DNA of 64,000 nucleotides, from contig NC_068570.1 of NCBI RefSeq assembly GCF_025698545.1, forward strand, positions 46,457,924-46,521,923. The letters run 5' to 3'. Under the pieces are notes generated by a model. The model was not told where the DNA came from, made no database searches, and saw nothing but the letters and a program-made list of their open reading frames with translations. Below, one piece after another: positions 11,728 to 22,730 of the stretch (position 1 is the first letter of the stretch; each line of letters begins with the position of its first letter). The position numbers were made by a program, and so were the translations under genes. Origin of the DNA: Gossypium raimondii. Taxonomy: Eukaryota > Streptophyta > Magnoliopsida > Malvales > Malvaceae.

Positions 11728-14188
11728 TGTAATGACCCAAAATTCACGGGCATCAGAAAAGTATATTATCGAGCCTCCGTCTTAATGAAATGGGTTCGTA
11801 AATAATTATTAGAAATATTTATGAGTCTAGCAGTGTGTTTAACTAGGTTTTAATTAAGTTAATTTAGCTTAATTAAGGGAAATTAGGAAAAAAAGGACTA
11901 AAAAAAGGGGGTAAAAGTTTAATTATAGATTAGAAGAAAATAATAGGGACCTAATGGGCAATTAAGCCACAATTGGAGGTTGAGGCGGCATAAGATTGTA
12001 AAATTCTTAGATTTTTACATGATTTAATTATATAAATATATAAATTAATTATAAAGTATATTATTAAATTAATTATATTATAATTAAATAAAGACAAATG
12101 TATGGTGTTGATCAAACACGTGTAATAATATGTATGTGTACAATTGTAATACATGTTTTGATATTAAATAGATATTTATTTTAATTATTATTATATTAAA
12201 TAAATTAATTTAATAAACAAATAAAAGAAAACGAAATGAAATAAAAGAGAAACAAAGTAAGGAAAGAACATAACCATTTTGAAACAGAGTAGGGAAAGGA
12301 GAAAATAAAAGAAAAAGAAAAACTAGAGTTTGAAGGTTTAAAGCTTTAGTAGGTAAGTCAATTAAGTCTATTTCTCTTAATTTTGATGTTTTAGAAGCTT
12401 TAGAATAAGGTTTTGTTGAATTTAAGTTGAAGTTTTGAAAGTTCTCGGGTTTTTAATATAATTTATGTTGAACAAAATGATGAATTAGGGCTTAATTGAT
12501 AGAATTTATAGTTAGAATTGATTAAGGGATTAAATTGTAAAAAAAGCTATAAAGAAAATTTAAATTAGGGTTTTAATATGAACATTGAATAATTAAGTTG
12601 AATTTGGTAGGAATTGAATAAAAATTCAATTATTTAATATAAATTTGTGTCGTATTAATAATGAAAAATTATTATTATTTTCGTAGCTAACAAAGAACCC
12701 GAGGCATCGGCACACAAAGGAAAGGAAAAGGCTATCGAGGACTAAAATGAGAAATTCACTGTTCTTATTACTATAAATCAAACTACTATTTATTAAATGT
12801 TATATTTAAATTTATGTGTATGGTAAGTAAAATTTTAAGGTAAGTATCAATATTGAAATGAATGAAATTTAGATGAAGTATGATTATGTATGAATATTTA
12901 ATAGTATATTGTTGGAAAGTGGAAAATTGTATCGAACTGAATTGTACATTGAAAGTGAAATTGAAATTGAGAAAGTGATTTGAATACCCTATTAACTAAT
13001 TGGGCTTAGTCAGATATAACTGGCATGCCATAGGATTAGAAGAGTACGGGAATTTATCGGCTTTGCCGATCAGGCACTATATGTGTCGTATTAGGCACCA
13101 CGTGTGTCGTTTCAGGCACTTTATGTGTTGTATACTGCTTCTGATATATTGATCTGGTACTGAGTACCATTTTAGGCACAAAGTGCCGTATTGGTGTGTT
13201 TGGTTGGAATCCGTGTATTCGCCAAGGTCCAGGTTTGTTAATAGGGTGAATAATCGAAATGTGAGAATTGAATAAATTTGATTGATAGTACGACTGAAAG
13301 TATAAGAAAGAAATTGTTAGTCGAATTGTGAGATTTGAAAGCATGAACCTAAGGTTCATGAATTGATCAAATTCAAGTTATTAATATATGATATTGTTGA
13401 TGAATTACTATATGAAATATGAAACTGAATATAAATTAGTTCTTATGAGTTATAAATTTTACATGTTTAATGTTATGATTAATATTTATAATTCATTAAA
13501 GTTATATAGTTTGAATTATGGTAATACCACTGAGTATGAAATACTCAGCATACGGTTGTTTCCGTGCGCAGGTCAATAGAAATCAAAGGTCCCGGTTTAG
13601 CATCCAGATCAATCCCGATTTCAGAGACAATTTGGTGATGTAATCTTTCTTTTGGTAAAAGTGACATGTACTTAGGTATTATATAAATTATGTACTTAAG
13701 TCTTGTAACTTTGGTTGTAAAATGATGTCTAATATGGATTATAAGTATGAAATGAAATAATATGACATCTTTGGTAAAATGTGGCATGAAACTAAAATAG
13801 AAATGAATGAAATTATTAGTTCAATTAAAAGTTATTTATGAATGATCAAGCAGATAAATTGTTAAATTAATGTTGTAGGCATAATTAGGTATGTTTGAGT
13901 GTGGAGATGTATGGGTTGTTATATTGGTTGCAAATTGGTTATGGTTTGAAATTGCAGGGAAGGTTAGATAATTATAAATGGGTTATATTGAGTTTCTAAA
14001 AAAAAATAATTTTTCGGAGCACTCGAACAAGTCCCGATCCACTTATAATACGTATTCTGAGTCTCGAAAGTCCATGAAAGGGACTAAATCATTAAATTTA
14101 TTTGTGAATTTAATCGCAAATTATCCAATAAATTTGATAATGCCTCGTAACCCTATTCCGGCGACATATGGGGTTAAGGGGTGTTACA
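11728..14188 (+). mobile_element. Solo LTR (chromovirus/Tekay-like) inserted in the LINE
   Basis: 2461 bp beginning TGTAATGACC and ending GGGGTGTTACA, flanked by AATAT on both sides, with no pol frame inside: a solo LTR left by LTR-LTR recombination. The sequence near its start (GGGTTCGTAAATAATTATT) resembles the other chromovirus-type LTRs at 31150 and, inverted, 52160, which sets the orientation as plus. It contains a 21-bp motif (T-C/T-AGGCAC...TGTGTCG) repeated at 13070, 13091 and 13112. Family assignment is inferred from LTR termini only. Confidence 0.85.
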
Positions 14189-15491
14189 AATATGGGTCAT
14201 TTGATTAATTGTATCCCTGCTAATGTTAATTTTCATTCTGACTATTTGCTTCGTGAGTTGATTACAAATGAGGGTACATGGAACCTTGACCTTTTGCAGG
14301 TTTGGCTACCAGAGGATCTTATTCGACACATTGTGGGCATTCCCCCTCCACACCCTTCGGAGGGACTTGATAGACTTTCTTGGCGTCACACTTTGATAGG
14401 AGCATTTTCCATTAAAAGTGCTTATAAGATGATGAAGGAAGACTCATGGAATTCTAAAAATGAGATATGGAAGAGGACGTGGAAGCTCACGAGACCACAA
14501 AGAGTTCGGTTCTTTTTCTGGACTGTTCTTAAGAAGAGATTACTCACAAATGCAAAAAGAGTCAGGCGCGGTTTAGAGGTGAATCCTTCTTACCCAATCT
14601 ATGGACACGATTCAGAGGATATATGCATATTATTAGAGATTGCACAACAGCTAAAGAAGTCTGGAAACAAGTCGTACCAAGTAATCAATAGTTAATTTTT
14701 TTTCTAATAATTTGTACGAATGGATCTCTCTTAACTTGCAAGACATTTCGAAGCTTCATAGGGGGAGCTAGTTGGGCGTGCATCTTTGGTCTACTAGCTT
14801 GACACTTATGGAAGAATCGTAATGTCTTCATCTTTCAAGGGAAAACTTGGAGTTCAAGTGAGATAATCAAACTATCGATTAGTTGGGCCAAATAATTTTC
14901 TTCAGTTTTTAAAAATGAGTCGATAGAAGGCTATCAATTCTCTGTTGGGGAACAACTGACAAGAGGTTGGACTTTCCTCAATATTGATGGTGTTGTTTAA
15001 AAGAAATCAAGGAATGCAGCTGCTAGGGGAGTTATATGTGATGAAAATGGGGACTAAGTCTTTGGATACAACCAATTCATAAGAAAATGCTCGATTTTTT
15101 ATGCAAAACTGTGGGGCATCTTAAATGCCCTATAACTCATCCAGCGAAGAGGTCATGACAAGGTGATAATCCAATCAAACAATTTGGAGGTTACTAAAGC
15201 CATACATGGAAGTGCTTCGAAGATTTCAAATTCTGCTCTAGTTAGAAGAATACACCATATACTATCTCAAGAAGGACAATGAATATTACGTCACATTCCT
15301 AGGGAGCACAATCGAAGCTCGGATTATTTAGCTAAGCTGGCCTTTGCAAAAACGGAGGATTTACAATTGATTTGCAGCCCTCCAAGAGAAGTACTTGAGT
15401 TTCTTAAAGTAGACAAGGAAAGGAGTATTCGTATTCCTTAGTCTTTTTTATGTAATTTAGTATAGTTATTTTTTTAAATTCTCCAAAAAAA
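14189..15491 (+). mobile_element. L1-type LINE, right part (zinc-binding, RNase H, 3' end)
   Basis: This continues the LINE after the solo LTR. A zf-RVT-type segment at 14200-14600 includes LSWRHTLIGAFSIKSAYKMM and RPQRVRFFFWTVLKKRLLTN. It is followed by a plant L1 RNase H-like domain at about 14955-15436 (LNIDG, AAARGVICDENG, HIPREHNRSSDYLAKLAF), broken by stops. The 3' end has a short A-run (CTCCAAAAAAAA) near 15481-15491. No target-site duplication with the 8690 side is obvious. Confidence 0.8.
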
Positions 15492-16807
15492 ATTGATGTA
15501 TTTTAATTGCAGTAAATGAAATGAATTGGTTTTAATTAATTTGATAAGTTACGAATCACAATCAAAATTGCAATGTTGAAAATCCTTTTCACAATTATTG
15601 TGTGAAATTATACAATTAAGCATAAATAAGTTTCCATTTCTAAAACGCTGAGAATGACCTACATTAGAAATAAACTATTAATTACACCACTTAAGAAAAT
15701 TACCATAATTGTCTACCTCTAAATTTTAATTTGTCTAATTAAAAAAACACTATCTTACCTTTAATAATATTAAACAACATAGAATTTGCAAAGTACATTG
15801 CCATAAATTGTGTAATAAAATATATCTTGCCAATAATACACAACACCTATTCTTAATTTATACATTTAGCATGTGTCAAATCCTTAATGGTGATGCATGG
15901 CGGCATATGAACTATCCTAGAATTAAAAGTTCCCTAATTTGCTCTCAAACCTTGCTATAGTATATATTTATTATAAAATATTAATTAAAATATATTATAT
16001 TTATTTCTTTAAATTTTATTATAAAATTTTTAAGATTTAAAATAGGTCAAAATGTACCTTAAAAAAGGTTAATATATGCTAAAAGTACATATACTATTCA
16101 CACATTTGAAAGCTCATACTGTACTTTTATTTGAAGTTATTTAATCCCTTACTTTAAAATTTTAAAATGCAAGTTCAATTGTTAATCTCATGAAAAATTT
16201 TATGTTAAAGAAAGGTTCATTACAACGTTATTTTATGTTACATGACTACCGTGTGAATATTTTGTTTATTTCCAAAGATAAAACTAATGAATTTAACAAA
16301 AAGTTCAACGGTATTAAAATTTAGACTTGAATTTTGAAATCTGAAAAATAAATAGACTAAACTTTTGGAAATAAAAATAGAGGACTAATTTCCAAATGTA
16401 AAAATAGTATAGGGACTTAGACCATATTTTAGGGTAACAAATAATATGATTATTATATAAATATTTATATATTCAAACATGTAGTTAATAATATGATTAT
16501 TTTTATTTAGTATAATTTTATAATTAAAGTTTTTATATTTATATTTTTAGAAATCGCTTTCAACAAATTCTTTAATACATGCTTACTATATCTGTAATAA
16601 TGGCCATAATTTATTAACTTAACCCTAATAATACAATAAAAATATGTTATTATGTTAGACATTTAAATTTGATAACTAAATCATTTAAAACATAAAATGC
16701 TAAAAATTTAAGTATATAAACATAAATTTATGAAAATATTTAAAAGTTTATTAAACTAATACGTACAATTAAAGCAAAAAAATTACAATAATGTCATGCT
16801 AAACAAA
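15492..16807. other. Intergenic AT-rich stretch, no gene seen
   Basis: Very AT-rich sequence with stops in all frames, and no domain, tRNA-like fold or clear transposon end. It separates the LINE from the copia remnant. Confidence 0.6.
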
Positions 16808-17002
16808 TGTGTTGATGGTGACTGGAAGTATATCGACGACAGTCGGAAGATGCACAAAGGAAACTTATATGAAAACAATCAAGAAATGAGAACTGAAATG
16901 ATTCATTTTTCATGCACAACTTTGTTTATATACAAAGTTTATTAAACTAAACTAACTTTCTAACCAACTAACCATATTTACAACAACTAAACTAGTTCTA
17001 CA
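16808..17002 (-). repeat. 3' LTR of a Ty1/copia element
   Basis: On the minus strand it reads TGTAGAACTAG... to ...CACCATCAACACA (195 bp). It is preceded by a purine tract CAACTTGAGGGGAG at 17003-17016, the classical copia polypurine tract position just after the final codons of pol. The short length fits small plant copia LTRs. The other LTR is missing. Confidence 0.75.
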
Positions 17003-18240
17003 CTCCCCTCAAGTTGGTGGATGAATCAAGTCTCTCATCCCCAAATTGTCTACCAAATGCTCATGTTGCCATTTTGTTAAAACATCTGTATGTGAACTAG
17101 AGGTAGATGTAAATGGGACAAGGGGCTGATTAAAGCTAAAAGTATGCTGACCATTGGGTGATTTAGGTGATGGTACATGTGAAAAAATTTGATTGTCAAA
17201 AGAATCCAAAGTAAGAAAACGTGAATATAAAATTGGACGAGTAGTGTTTGGAGGGAAAGAAGATTTAGGAGATTGAGTAAACTTAAAAGGAAAAATAGTT
17301 TCATAAAAGAATACATCTCGACTAACGAACAAGACTTTAGTGGCAATATTTTATAAAAGATAACCCTTTTGGACAGTTGAATATCCCATTAGAACCGAAG
17401 GCAAAGAACGTGGAGAAAACTTATCTGAAGATGTGAAATTTTTAGCAACCAAAAACCCTTAAATGAGACAAAGAAGGATATTTATGATATATCATTTCGA
17501 ACAGAGTTTTTCAATTTAACACAGAAGTAGGCAACTGATTTACTAGGTAGCAATTGCATGCCGTCAAAATACATTCTCCTCAAAATCAGGTCGGAATATT
17601 GGATTGAAATTTAATGGCTTGAGCTATTTCCAACAAATGTTTATGCTTGCGTTCAACAACACCATCTTGCTGTGGTGTTCGAACACAAAAGCTTTGATGA
17701 ATGATTCCCAATAAATTTAACAAAGAAATACACTCAGAATTAAAAAATTCGGTGCCATTGTCACTGCGAAACTTTTTAATAGACAAAGAAAATTGAGTTT
17801 GAACAAGAGCAATAAATTGTTTTAAAACAACAACAGTATCACTTTTTAATTTGAGTAGAAAAACCCATGTTATTCTTGAAAAATCATCTACAATGGTGAG
17901 AAAAAAAACGATGTCCTGAATGTGTTGGAATTTTATAATGGACCCATAAATCGAAGGGTGCATTAGCTCTTGAATGATTAGCAGAAAATGGAAGTCTTGT
18001 TTGTTTATCCAAAGGACATACATTACAATGAGAAATACAAGTAGTATTCAAATTTTTACATGGTAAACAATATAGGTTGTTCCATGTTTTGTAATCTGCT
18101 AACCGAATGTCGGCCAGGGGTCGTGTATACATCTCGAACATCGGTCGCAAGTACATCACCTTCTTAGCCTCTCTAAATTGTTTCTGTTGTGACTTATGCA
18201 TTCTGAGAACATTTTCTGTTTAATTTATAGCCTCAGCCCA
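17003..18240 (-). mobile_element. Ty1/copia internal region with a large internal deletion
   Basis: Minus strand, from high to low coordinates: a GAG-pre-integrase segment with HCNVCPLDKQTRLPF (about 18201-17990), the integrase core with VDDFSRITWVFLLK, RSDNGTEF and the catalytic-glutamate context DGVVERKHKHLLE (18023-17586), the post-integrase segment VSRDVFFYETIFPF, a serine-rich linker, and the very end of RNase H (LGMRDLIHPPT, near 17015). RT and almost all of RNase H are absent: the linker runs straight into TDVLTKWQH. Gag and the 5' LTR are also missing, since the element stops at about 18240 against the tandem repeats. Confidence 0.8.
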
Positions 18241-18254
18241 AACATGCTACTATA

Positions 18255-18800
18255 GCAAAAGCGCGTTCACGAGGGCACGATTTCACAAATTCTTCTCAAA
18301 TAGCATCCTGCTAGAAGCGATTTTATATTATTTGCTCAGAAACGTCAAGTCAAAATTATTTTTCCAGGACCTACTGTAGCAAAAGCGCGTCCACGAGGGC
18401 GCGATTTCATAAATTCTTCTCAAATAGCATCCTGCTAGAAGCGGTTTTATACTATTTGCTCAGAAACGTCAAGTCGAAATTATTTCTTCCAGGACCTACT
18501 GTAGCAAAAGCGCGTCCACGAGGGCGCGATTTCACAAATTCTTCTCAAATAGCATCCTGCTAGAAGCGATTGTATACTATTTGCTCAGAAACGTCAAGTC
18601 GAAATTATTTCTTCCAGGACCTACTGTAGCAAAAGCACGTCCACGAGGGCGCGATTTCACAAATTCTTATCAAACAGCATCCTGCTAGAAGCGATTTTAT
18701 ACTATTTACTCAGAAACGTCGATTTTATACTATTTGCTCAGAAACGTCAACTCGAAATTATTTTTTCAAGACCTACTGTAGCAAAAGTGCATACATGTGG
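18255..18800. repeat. Tandem array of about 125-bp units
   Basis: The phrase GCAAAAGCGCGTCCACGAGG recurs at 18255, 18379, 18504 and 18629 (periods 124, 125, 125), and a degenerate fifth start lies at 18781. Each unit also contains ATCCTGCTAGAAGCG and CTCAGAAACGTCAA. The last full unit is lengthened by a local 27-bp duplication near 18691-18747. The array sits between the copia remnant and the Mutator-like terminus and is probably subterminal. Confidence 0.9.
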
Positions 18801-18830
18801 GCGCGACTTATTTGTCTACTTTTTTCTCCA

Positions 18831-18866
18831 AAACCCTAACCCTAAACCCTAAAATCTAAAAACCTA
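18831..18866. repeat. Short telomere-like repeat (AAACCCTAA-type)
   Basis: AAACCCTAACCCTAAACCCT-type sequence, about five degenerate units. It matches the plant telomere unit but is very short and lies inside the Mutator-like terminal region, so it is an interstitial motif rather than a chromosome end. Confidence 0.6.
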
Positions 18867-19601
18867 ACGTGGGAAAAATGGGCAAATCGCGTCCCCCGTA
18901 ACGTCCTACGTCAAGAAATCACGGCCATGTCAGCGCGCTTTGCTGACGTGGCAACAAATCGCCCCCTTGTGGACGCGATTTGTTGTCACGTCAGCAAAGT
19001 GCACTGATGTGACCGCGATTTCCTGGCACATCCCCTGACATCGCGGTAACGTGGAAGCGATTTTCCGAAAAATGGCCTATTCCGATAAATAATAAAATAC
19101 CGGTCCCATTTCGATAAATTTATAAAAAAATTAAGCTTTTATTGGTAAATTGGCCCTTTATGGAATAATTTATTTTTGCAAGATTGTGTGTTTTTGTAGA
19201 AGTTATTTTCTTCAAGATTAATGAAGTGATATCTTCAAACATGTGATGGTTGGTAATTTTTTTACGAATTATATAAAAATCAAGATATATAACCTGATTA
19301 ATCATGCAAGAAAACAACTAAGATAGAGAATTAAATTTTTGTTTTAATAAATAGAATTTAATTTCTATAAATTTAAAATAGAAAAGCTAAATCAAATAGT
19401 TTTTTCTAATTTCATTGCTAAAAAGAAGGTTCATAATTCATTACATGAAGGAACTATTGTTTCTATTCATTCCTAGCTAGTGTTATTTTTCGCTACAAAA
19501 AATAATAATAATTCGTTCCCTCAATATCCAAACTAAGTGATTGGTAAAAATATTAAGTGGGAGAGGGATAAGTGAAAGTTAAAAATAAATTACTAAAAGC
19601 T

Positions 19602-20045
19602 TCATTTGCTCTGGTCCTCATCTTCAAAAGCTTCCACCGGAAAAGTTTTGGAGAGTCCCGATGAACTAGAAAATGTGATCTTAGTGGGGTCATTATCATC
19701 GATAGAAATATCAGAAATTGTAATCCAGATCATCATCTCCTTTGTTTTGATACCCGTCAGCCTCCGCATCCGACGATCCTCAACAAATGCCGTCACCTCT
19801 GTTTCATATGCTACAGTTTTCCCGATCGACTTGAATTTGAATTCCGATTTCTTCTGCTGTCTCAACCAGAGGAAGCCGGTGATGGAGTTGAACCCCATCT
19901 CATTCAGGTCGTTCATAGGCAGCAGTCCTTTGGGCAGACGAAACTTATCGAACAGCTCCCGCGCCTTTTGATTGCAAAGAGCCTCCCCATTGTAAATTTC
20001 AGCCTGCTCTCGGTGACTGTCTATTTGGGGCGACGGTGACGCCAT
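19602..20045 (-). CDS. DUF538 family protein
   Basis: A single-exon, 147-residue frame. It shows the DUF538 pattern: a helix ending in AEIYNGEALCNQKARELF, then the conserved LPKGLLPMNDLNEMGFN (about 38-54), GFLWLRQQKKSEFKF, the ETEVTAFVEDRRMRRLTGIK strand-turn (about 81-100) and WITISDISIDD. No signal peptide is visible, unlike the secreted branch of the family; this fits the cytosolic SVB/SVB-like group. The molecular function of the family is poorly known (links to trichome and stress phenotypes have been reported in Arabidopsis). Length and domain are complete, with no breaks. It is the only intact gene in the left third of the window. Confidence 0.9.
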   Translation of the reverse strand: MASPSPQIDSHREQAEIYNGEALCNQKARELFDKFRLPKGLLPMNDLNEMGFNSITGFLWLRQQKKSEFKFKSIGKTVAYETEVTAFVEDRRMRRLTGIKTKEMMIWITISDISIDDNDPTKITFSSSSGLSKTFPVEAFEDEDQSK

Positions 20046-20079
20046 TTTGCTTTTTCCGTTTTAACCTCCAAACAGCATT

Positions 20080-20090
20080 CCTTATATATA
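20080..20090 (-). promoter_or_regulatory. TATA box of the DUF538 gene
   Basis: On the minus strand CGATATATATAAGG lies about 35-45 bases upstream of the ATG at 20045, implying a very short 5' leader of roughly 10 bases, unless a more distal start is used. Confidence 0.5.
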
Positions 20091-20099
20091 TCGGGGAGA

Positions 20100-21240
20100 C
20101 TGGAGTGGAAGAAAGGAAAGAGAATAGCGTGATATGCATGAGAAATATGGGAAGAATTGGATTTTGTTTTATTTTTCTTGTTAGTTGTTAAAAGAAGGTC
20201 AAAGTCAAATGTTTTCCTATTTTTACTAAATATATATATATATATTTAGAAAATATGTGTCTCGTTGTTGAAGTTTAAAAAGTCGAGTATGGATGTGATG
20301 AATTTTCGTACTAAAAGCATGGAAGATCAAAACAAATATAACTGCCGACTCCTCTTATTTTACCTACTTAAACCCTCATCAATCAATAGTATTAATAAAA
20401 GGAAATTCTATTTCTTTCTTTCTTTCTTTTAAACTCTTAAACTTATATTATTTATCAAATTACTTCAAAATAAATATCAACTTTACTATTGCAGTAAATT
20501 GTCACATTAGCAATTAAATACTTTTTTAAATATATTTTTATACTTTTATAATAATTTTTATTTTTAAAATTAATTAATTGTTGACGTATGTATAATTTGA
20601 CAAACGAAAAATTAAATGAAGAATTAAAATAATTTTTTAAAAGTTAGAAGACCACCTAAATAAAATTAAATTATTCATTAGACTTTAACTATAAAATAGA
20701 GGCTTAAAGCCTTAAATACTGTCTACTCTGGTCTAAATTTGATATCTAATTTAATTTTTTATAAGAACGTTAAAAAGAATGTGACACCTAACATTACCCG
20801 AAAGTTTAAAATAATATAATTTAAAAAATAAAATATAAAATATAAAAGTAGTTTGTATTAACAGAAAAGTATTCTCTTCCCCATCATTGCCGAGTTTTGA
20901 AGAAAACAAGATTTTCATCTCTTCAACACCAAAGTGTAGGGGACGCATAGTTAAGACATTGTTCCTAACATCCCCATTAAAATCTGCAACATATTGTCCC
21001 AGAAAATTATTCGGTTTTTCCCCTGAGCAGCGCTCCGCATAATTCTGTGGCCAAATCAAGAAGAAGATGAGGAAAAAAAAAGCATGAAAATGCTAACAAC
21101 CTCATCCCCACCTTGAACTATAAAAAAATAAAAAAGAAAAAAGAAAGCATGAAAGTTGTTTAAGCAAATTAGCATCCTATAATTCAATTTCCAACGAAAG
21201 GAAGTTCCTTTGGTAACAAAAATTCAAACCTTACAAGGAA
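20100..21240. other. AT-rich intergenic region; one unassigned open stretch
   Basis: Mostly AT-rich non-coding DNA upstream of the DUF538 gene, with (TA)n at about 20230-20245. On the minus strand 21059-20870 stays open and has ordinary-looking composition (for example NNFLGQYVADFNGDVRNN and LGNDGEENTF). I do not recognise it and it has no flanking exons that I can place; it may be a decayed gene piece. Confidence 0.35.
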
Positions 21241-21244
21241 AACC

Positions 21245-21388
21245 AGATTAGCATTTCGCCCATTGGCTTTGGGTGTTCACTTCTGAGCCCACGATATGGG
21301 TTCAATTCACAGGGATCGTAGGAATCACTAGTGTGTGGTGTGTGCATGTGTGGCAGTTGAGTGAGATATATACATAAAAAAAAAAAAA
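21245..21388 (+). mobile_element. SINE-like element
   Basis: About 140 bp with an internal B-box-like GGGTTCAATTC (near 21298-21308) and an upstream TGGCTTTGGGTG that could be an A-box. A TG-rich body (GTGTGTGGTGTGTGCATGTG) follows, ending in a 13-base A tail (21376-21388). This is the layout of a tRNA-derived SINE. No clear target-site duplication was seen. Confidence 0.5.
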
Positions 21389-22412
21389 GCTAACAAAAAT
21401 TATTACAAGAAAAAAACAATAAAGGAAAATGAAAAAAGTATGGGAATTGATCGAAAAAGAAAGGCCCAAAGGCCTTATATGGGCTCTTAGCCTCGCAAGT
21501 TCAAATGCTTGTTCAAAGCTTAAAGACATGGCATACTTTTAGCTTCCCTCAGGAAGCTTTTACAAACCATCACCAACTCAACGAATCGACAATTAGATTT
21601 GGGTACAAGCCTAAGCAGTCTCGGCTAGCCACAAACACTTGGTTGAGGGAATGGAATAGAGTTGTAATAGAATATGGTTATAATAAAATAAAGTTGTAAT
21701 CAATAATCAGTAATTCAGTTATTTAGTTGAATAAAATAGAATAAAGTTGTAATAGTACTATTGTGTTTGGTTGAATGGAATAGATGTTGTAATAGCATAA
21801 AGAAAAAGACTTAAATAACCAGAATACCCTTAACAGAATTTTTATAGATGGATGATTATTGTTTTTAAATTTTAATAGAATTACTATTAAATAAAATTTA
21901 ATAAAAATAAAAATATATAATTTAATAATATTCTTAATATAATTTGGTTCATCTATAGGGGAAGGATGTACTTTTGACATTTTGCAAGGGGAATCTATGT
22001 AGACTAGTCCCCGACAAATGCTACCCTTTCATCCCATACACACGCCTTTTGTCATATGGGTGATTCCAACCATCAAATTTGACACAATTTCTTTTACCAA
22101 ATCTACTACATCATCTCACTACATGTCTAATATGAAGGACAACATAATCTCATGGAATCATAGTTACCAAAATTATAAATATTGATCCAAAAACAATAAC
22201 TATTCTCATTTTTTATATATGAAAAATATCAAACATCTATACACCAAACAAACCCAGCAGTGACATTTAAACATCTACACCAAATATTCAACTAGCATTG
22301 AGCAGTGTCTAACCCTATATACATGTTTTTAATGATTTCATTATCATACTAAAACTTCTCAAAGTGAATTAGTAACAGAACTAGAAATGAAATGTCATAT
22401 TCATTGTGACAT
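21389..22412. other. Non-coding, AT-rich with repeated motif
   Basis: No gene is seen. GGTTGAGGGAATGGAATAGA (21640) and GGTTGAATGGAATAGA (21769) are similar subrepeats followed by GTTGTAATAG. They could belong to a small transposon, but terminal inverted repeats could not be defined. Confidence 0.4.
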
Positions 22413-22730
22413 TTAAACAAACACTATCCAATCCCAAACTTCACTTGTAATCTCCTCTACAATGACATTTTCAATTACTATCCCCATATCTCTCTTCTGG
22501 GATTCAAAACCATTCTTCCATTCTTGGGTTAAATTAATTATATCTAGCTCCAACAATTGCTTAATGTTGGATTCATCTCCACATCGTTTCCCTATCCCTT
22601 CATATTTTCACATTTAGCATCTTCTCACCAGATCCTTTAAATCTTTGTCCTTTTTGCTCCTTCTCATGGTTATTTTCCACCAACTCCCTAACACAATCAA
22701 AGAGAAGCTATTTTGTTTGTTGCAAAGCCC
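22413..22730 (-). pseudogene. Decayed C-terminal remnant resembling a DUF4378 (TRM/LONGIFOLIA-type) protein
   Basis: On the minus strand one frame reads LLFDCVRELVENN (near 22690-22655) after a TAG. After a disrupted stretch another frame reads GDESNIKQLLELDIINLTQE and RDMGIVIENVIVEEITSEV, ending at a TAA (22415-22413). The spacing between LLFDCV, the GDES-type turn and a C-terminal amphipathic helix is that of the DUF4378 domain in plant TRM-like proteins as I remember it. It has at least two stops and a frame change. The upstream exons could not be reconstructed. Confidence 0.4.

Larger units (their letters stand above)
18240..19156. mobile_element. Terminal region of a Mutator-like element
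   Basis: The outer 250 bp (about 18870-19156) aligns by eye with the terminal repeats of the Pack-MULE at 37999-39449. Both carry alternating CGCGATTT and ACGT-rich motifs, a conserved GACATCGCG...CGTGGA-GCGATTT block, then ATGG...CCATTTCG and a closing A-rich stretch ending ATTGGCCC here versus ATTTGCCC there. The probable outer end is 19156. Inward lies the 125-bp tandem array. The opposite terminus was not found. Confidence 0.6.

Noticed and set aside
18240..18800. CRISPR-like array
   Set aside because: The period is constant at about 125 bp but units are similar throughout with no variable spacers, and the DNA is clearly plant nuclear. It is a tandem repeat.
18831..18866. True telomere or chromosome end
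   Set aside because: Only about five degenerate units, flanked on both sides by ordinary repeat sequence.
19606..19971. Plus-strand frame over the DUF538 gene
   Set aside because: Antisense shadow of the DUF538 coding sequence.
21620..21990. A MITE with terminal inverted repeats
   Set aside because: Two similar internal subrepeats are visible, but no inverted ends or target-site duplication could be defined.
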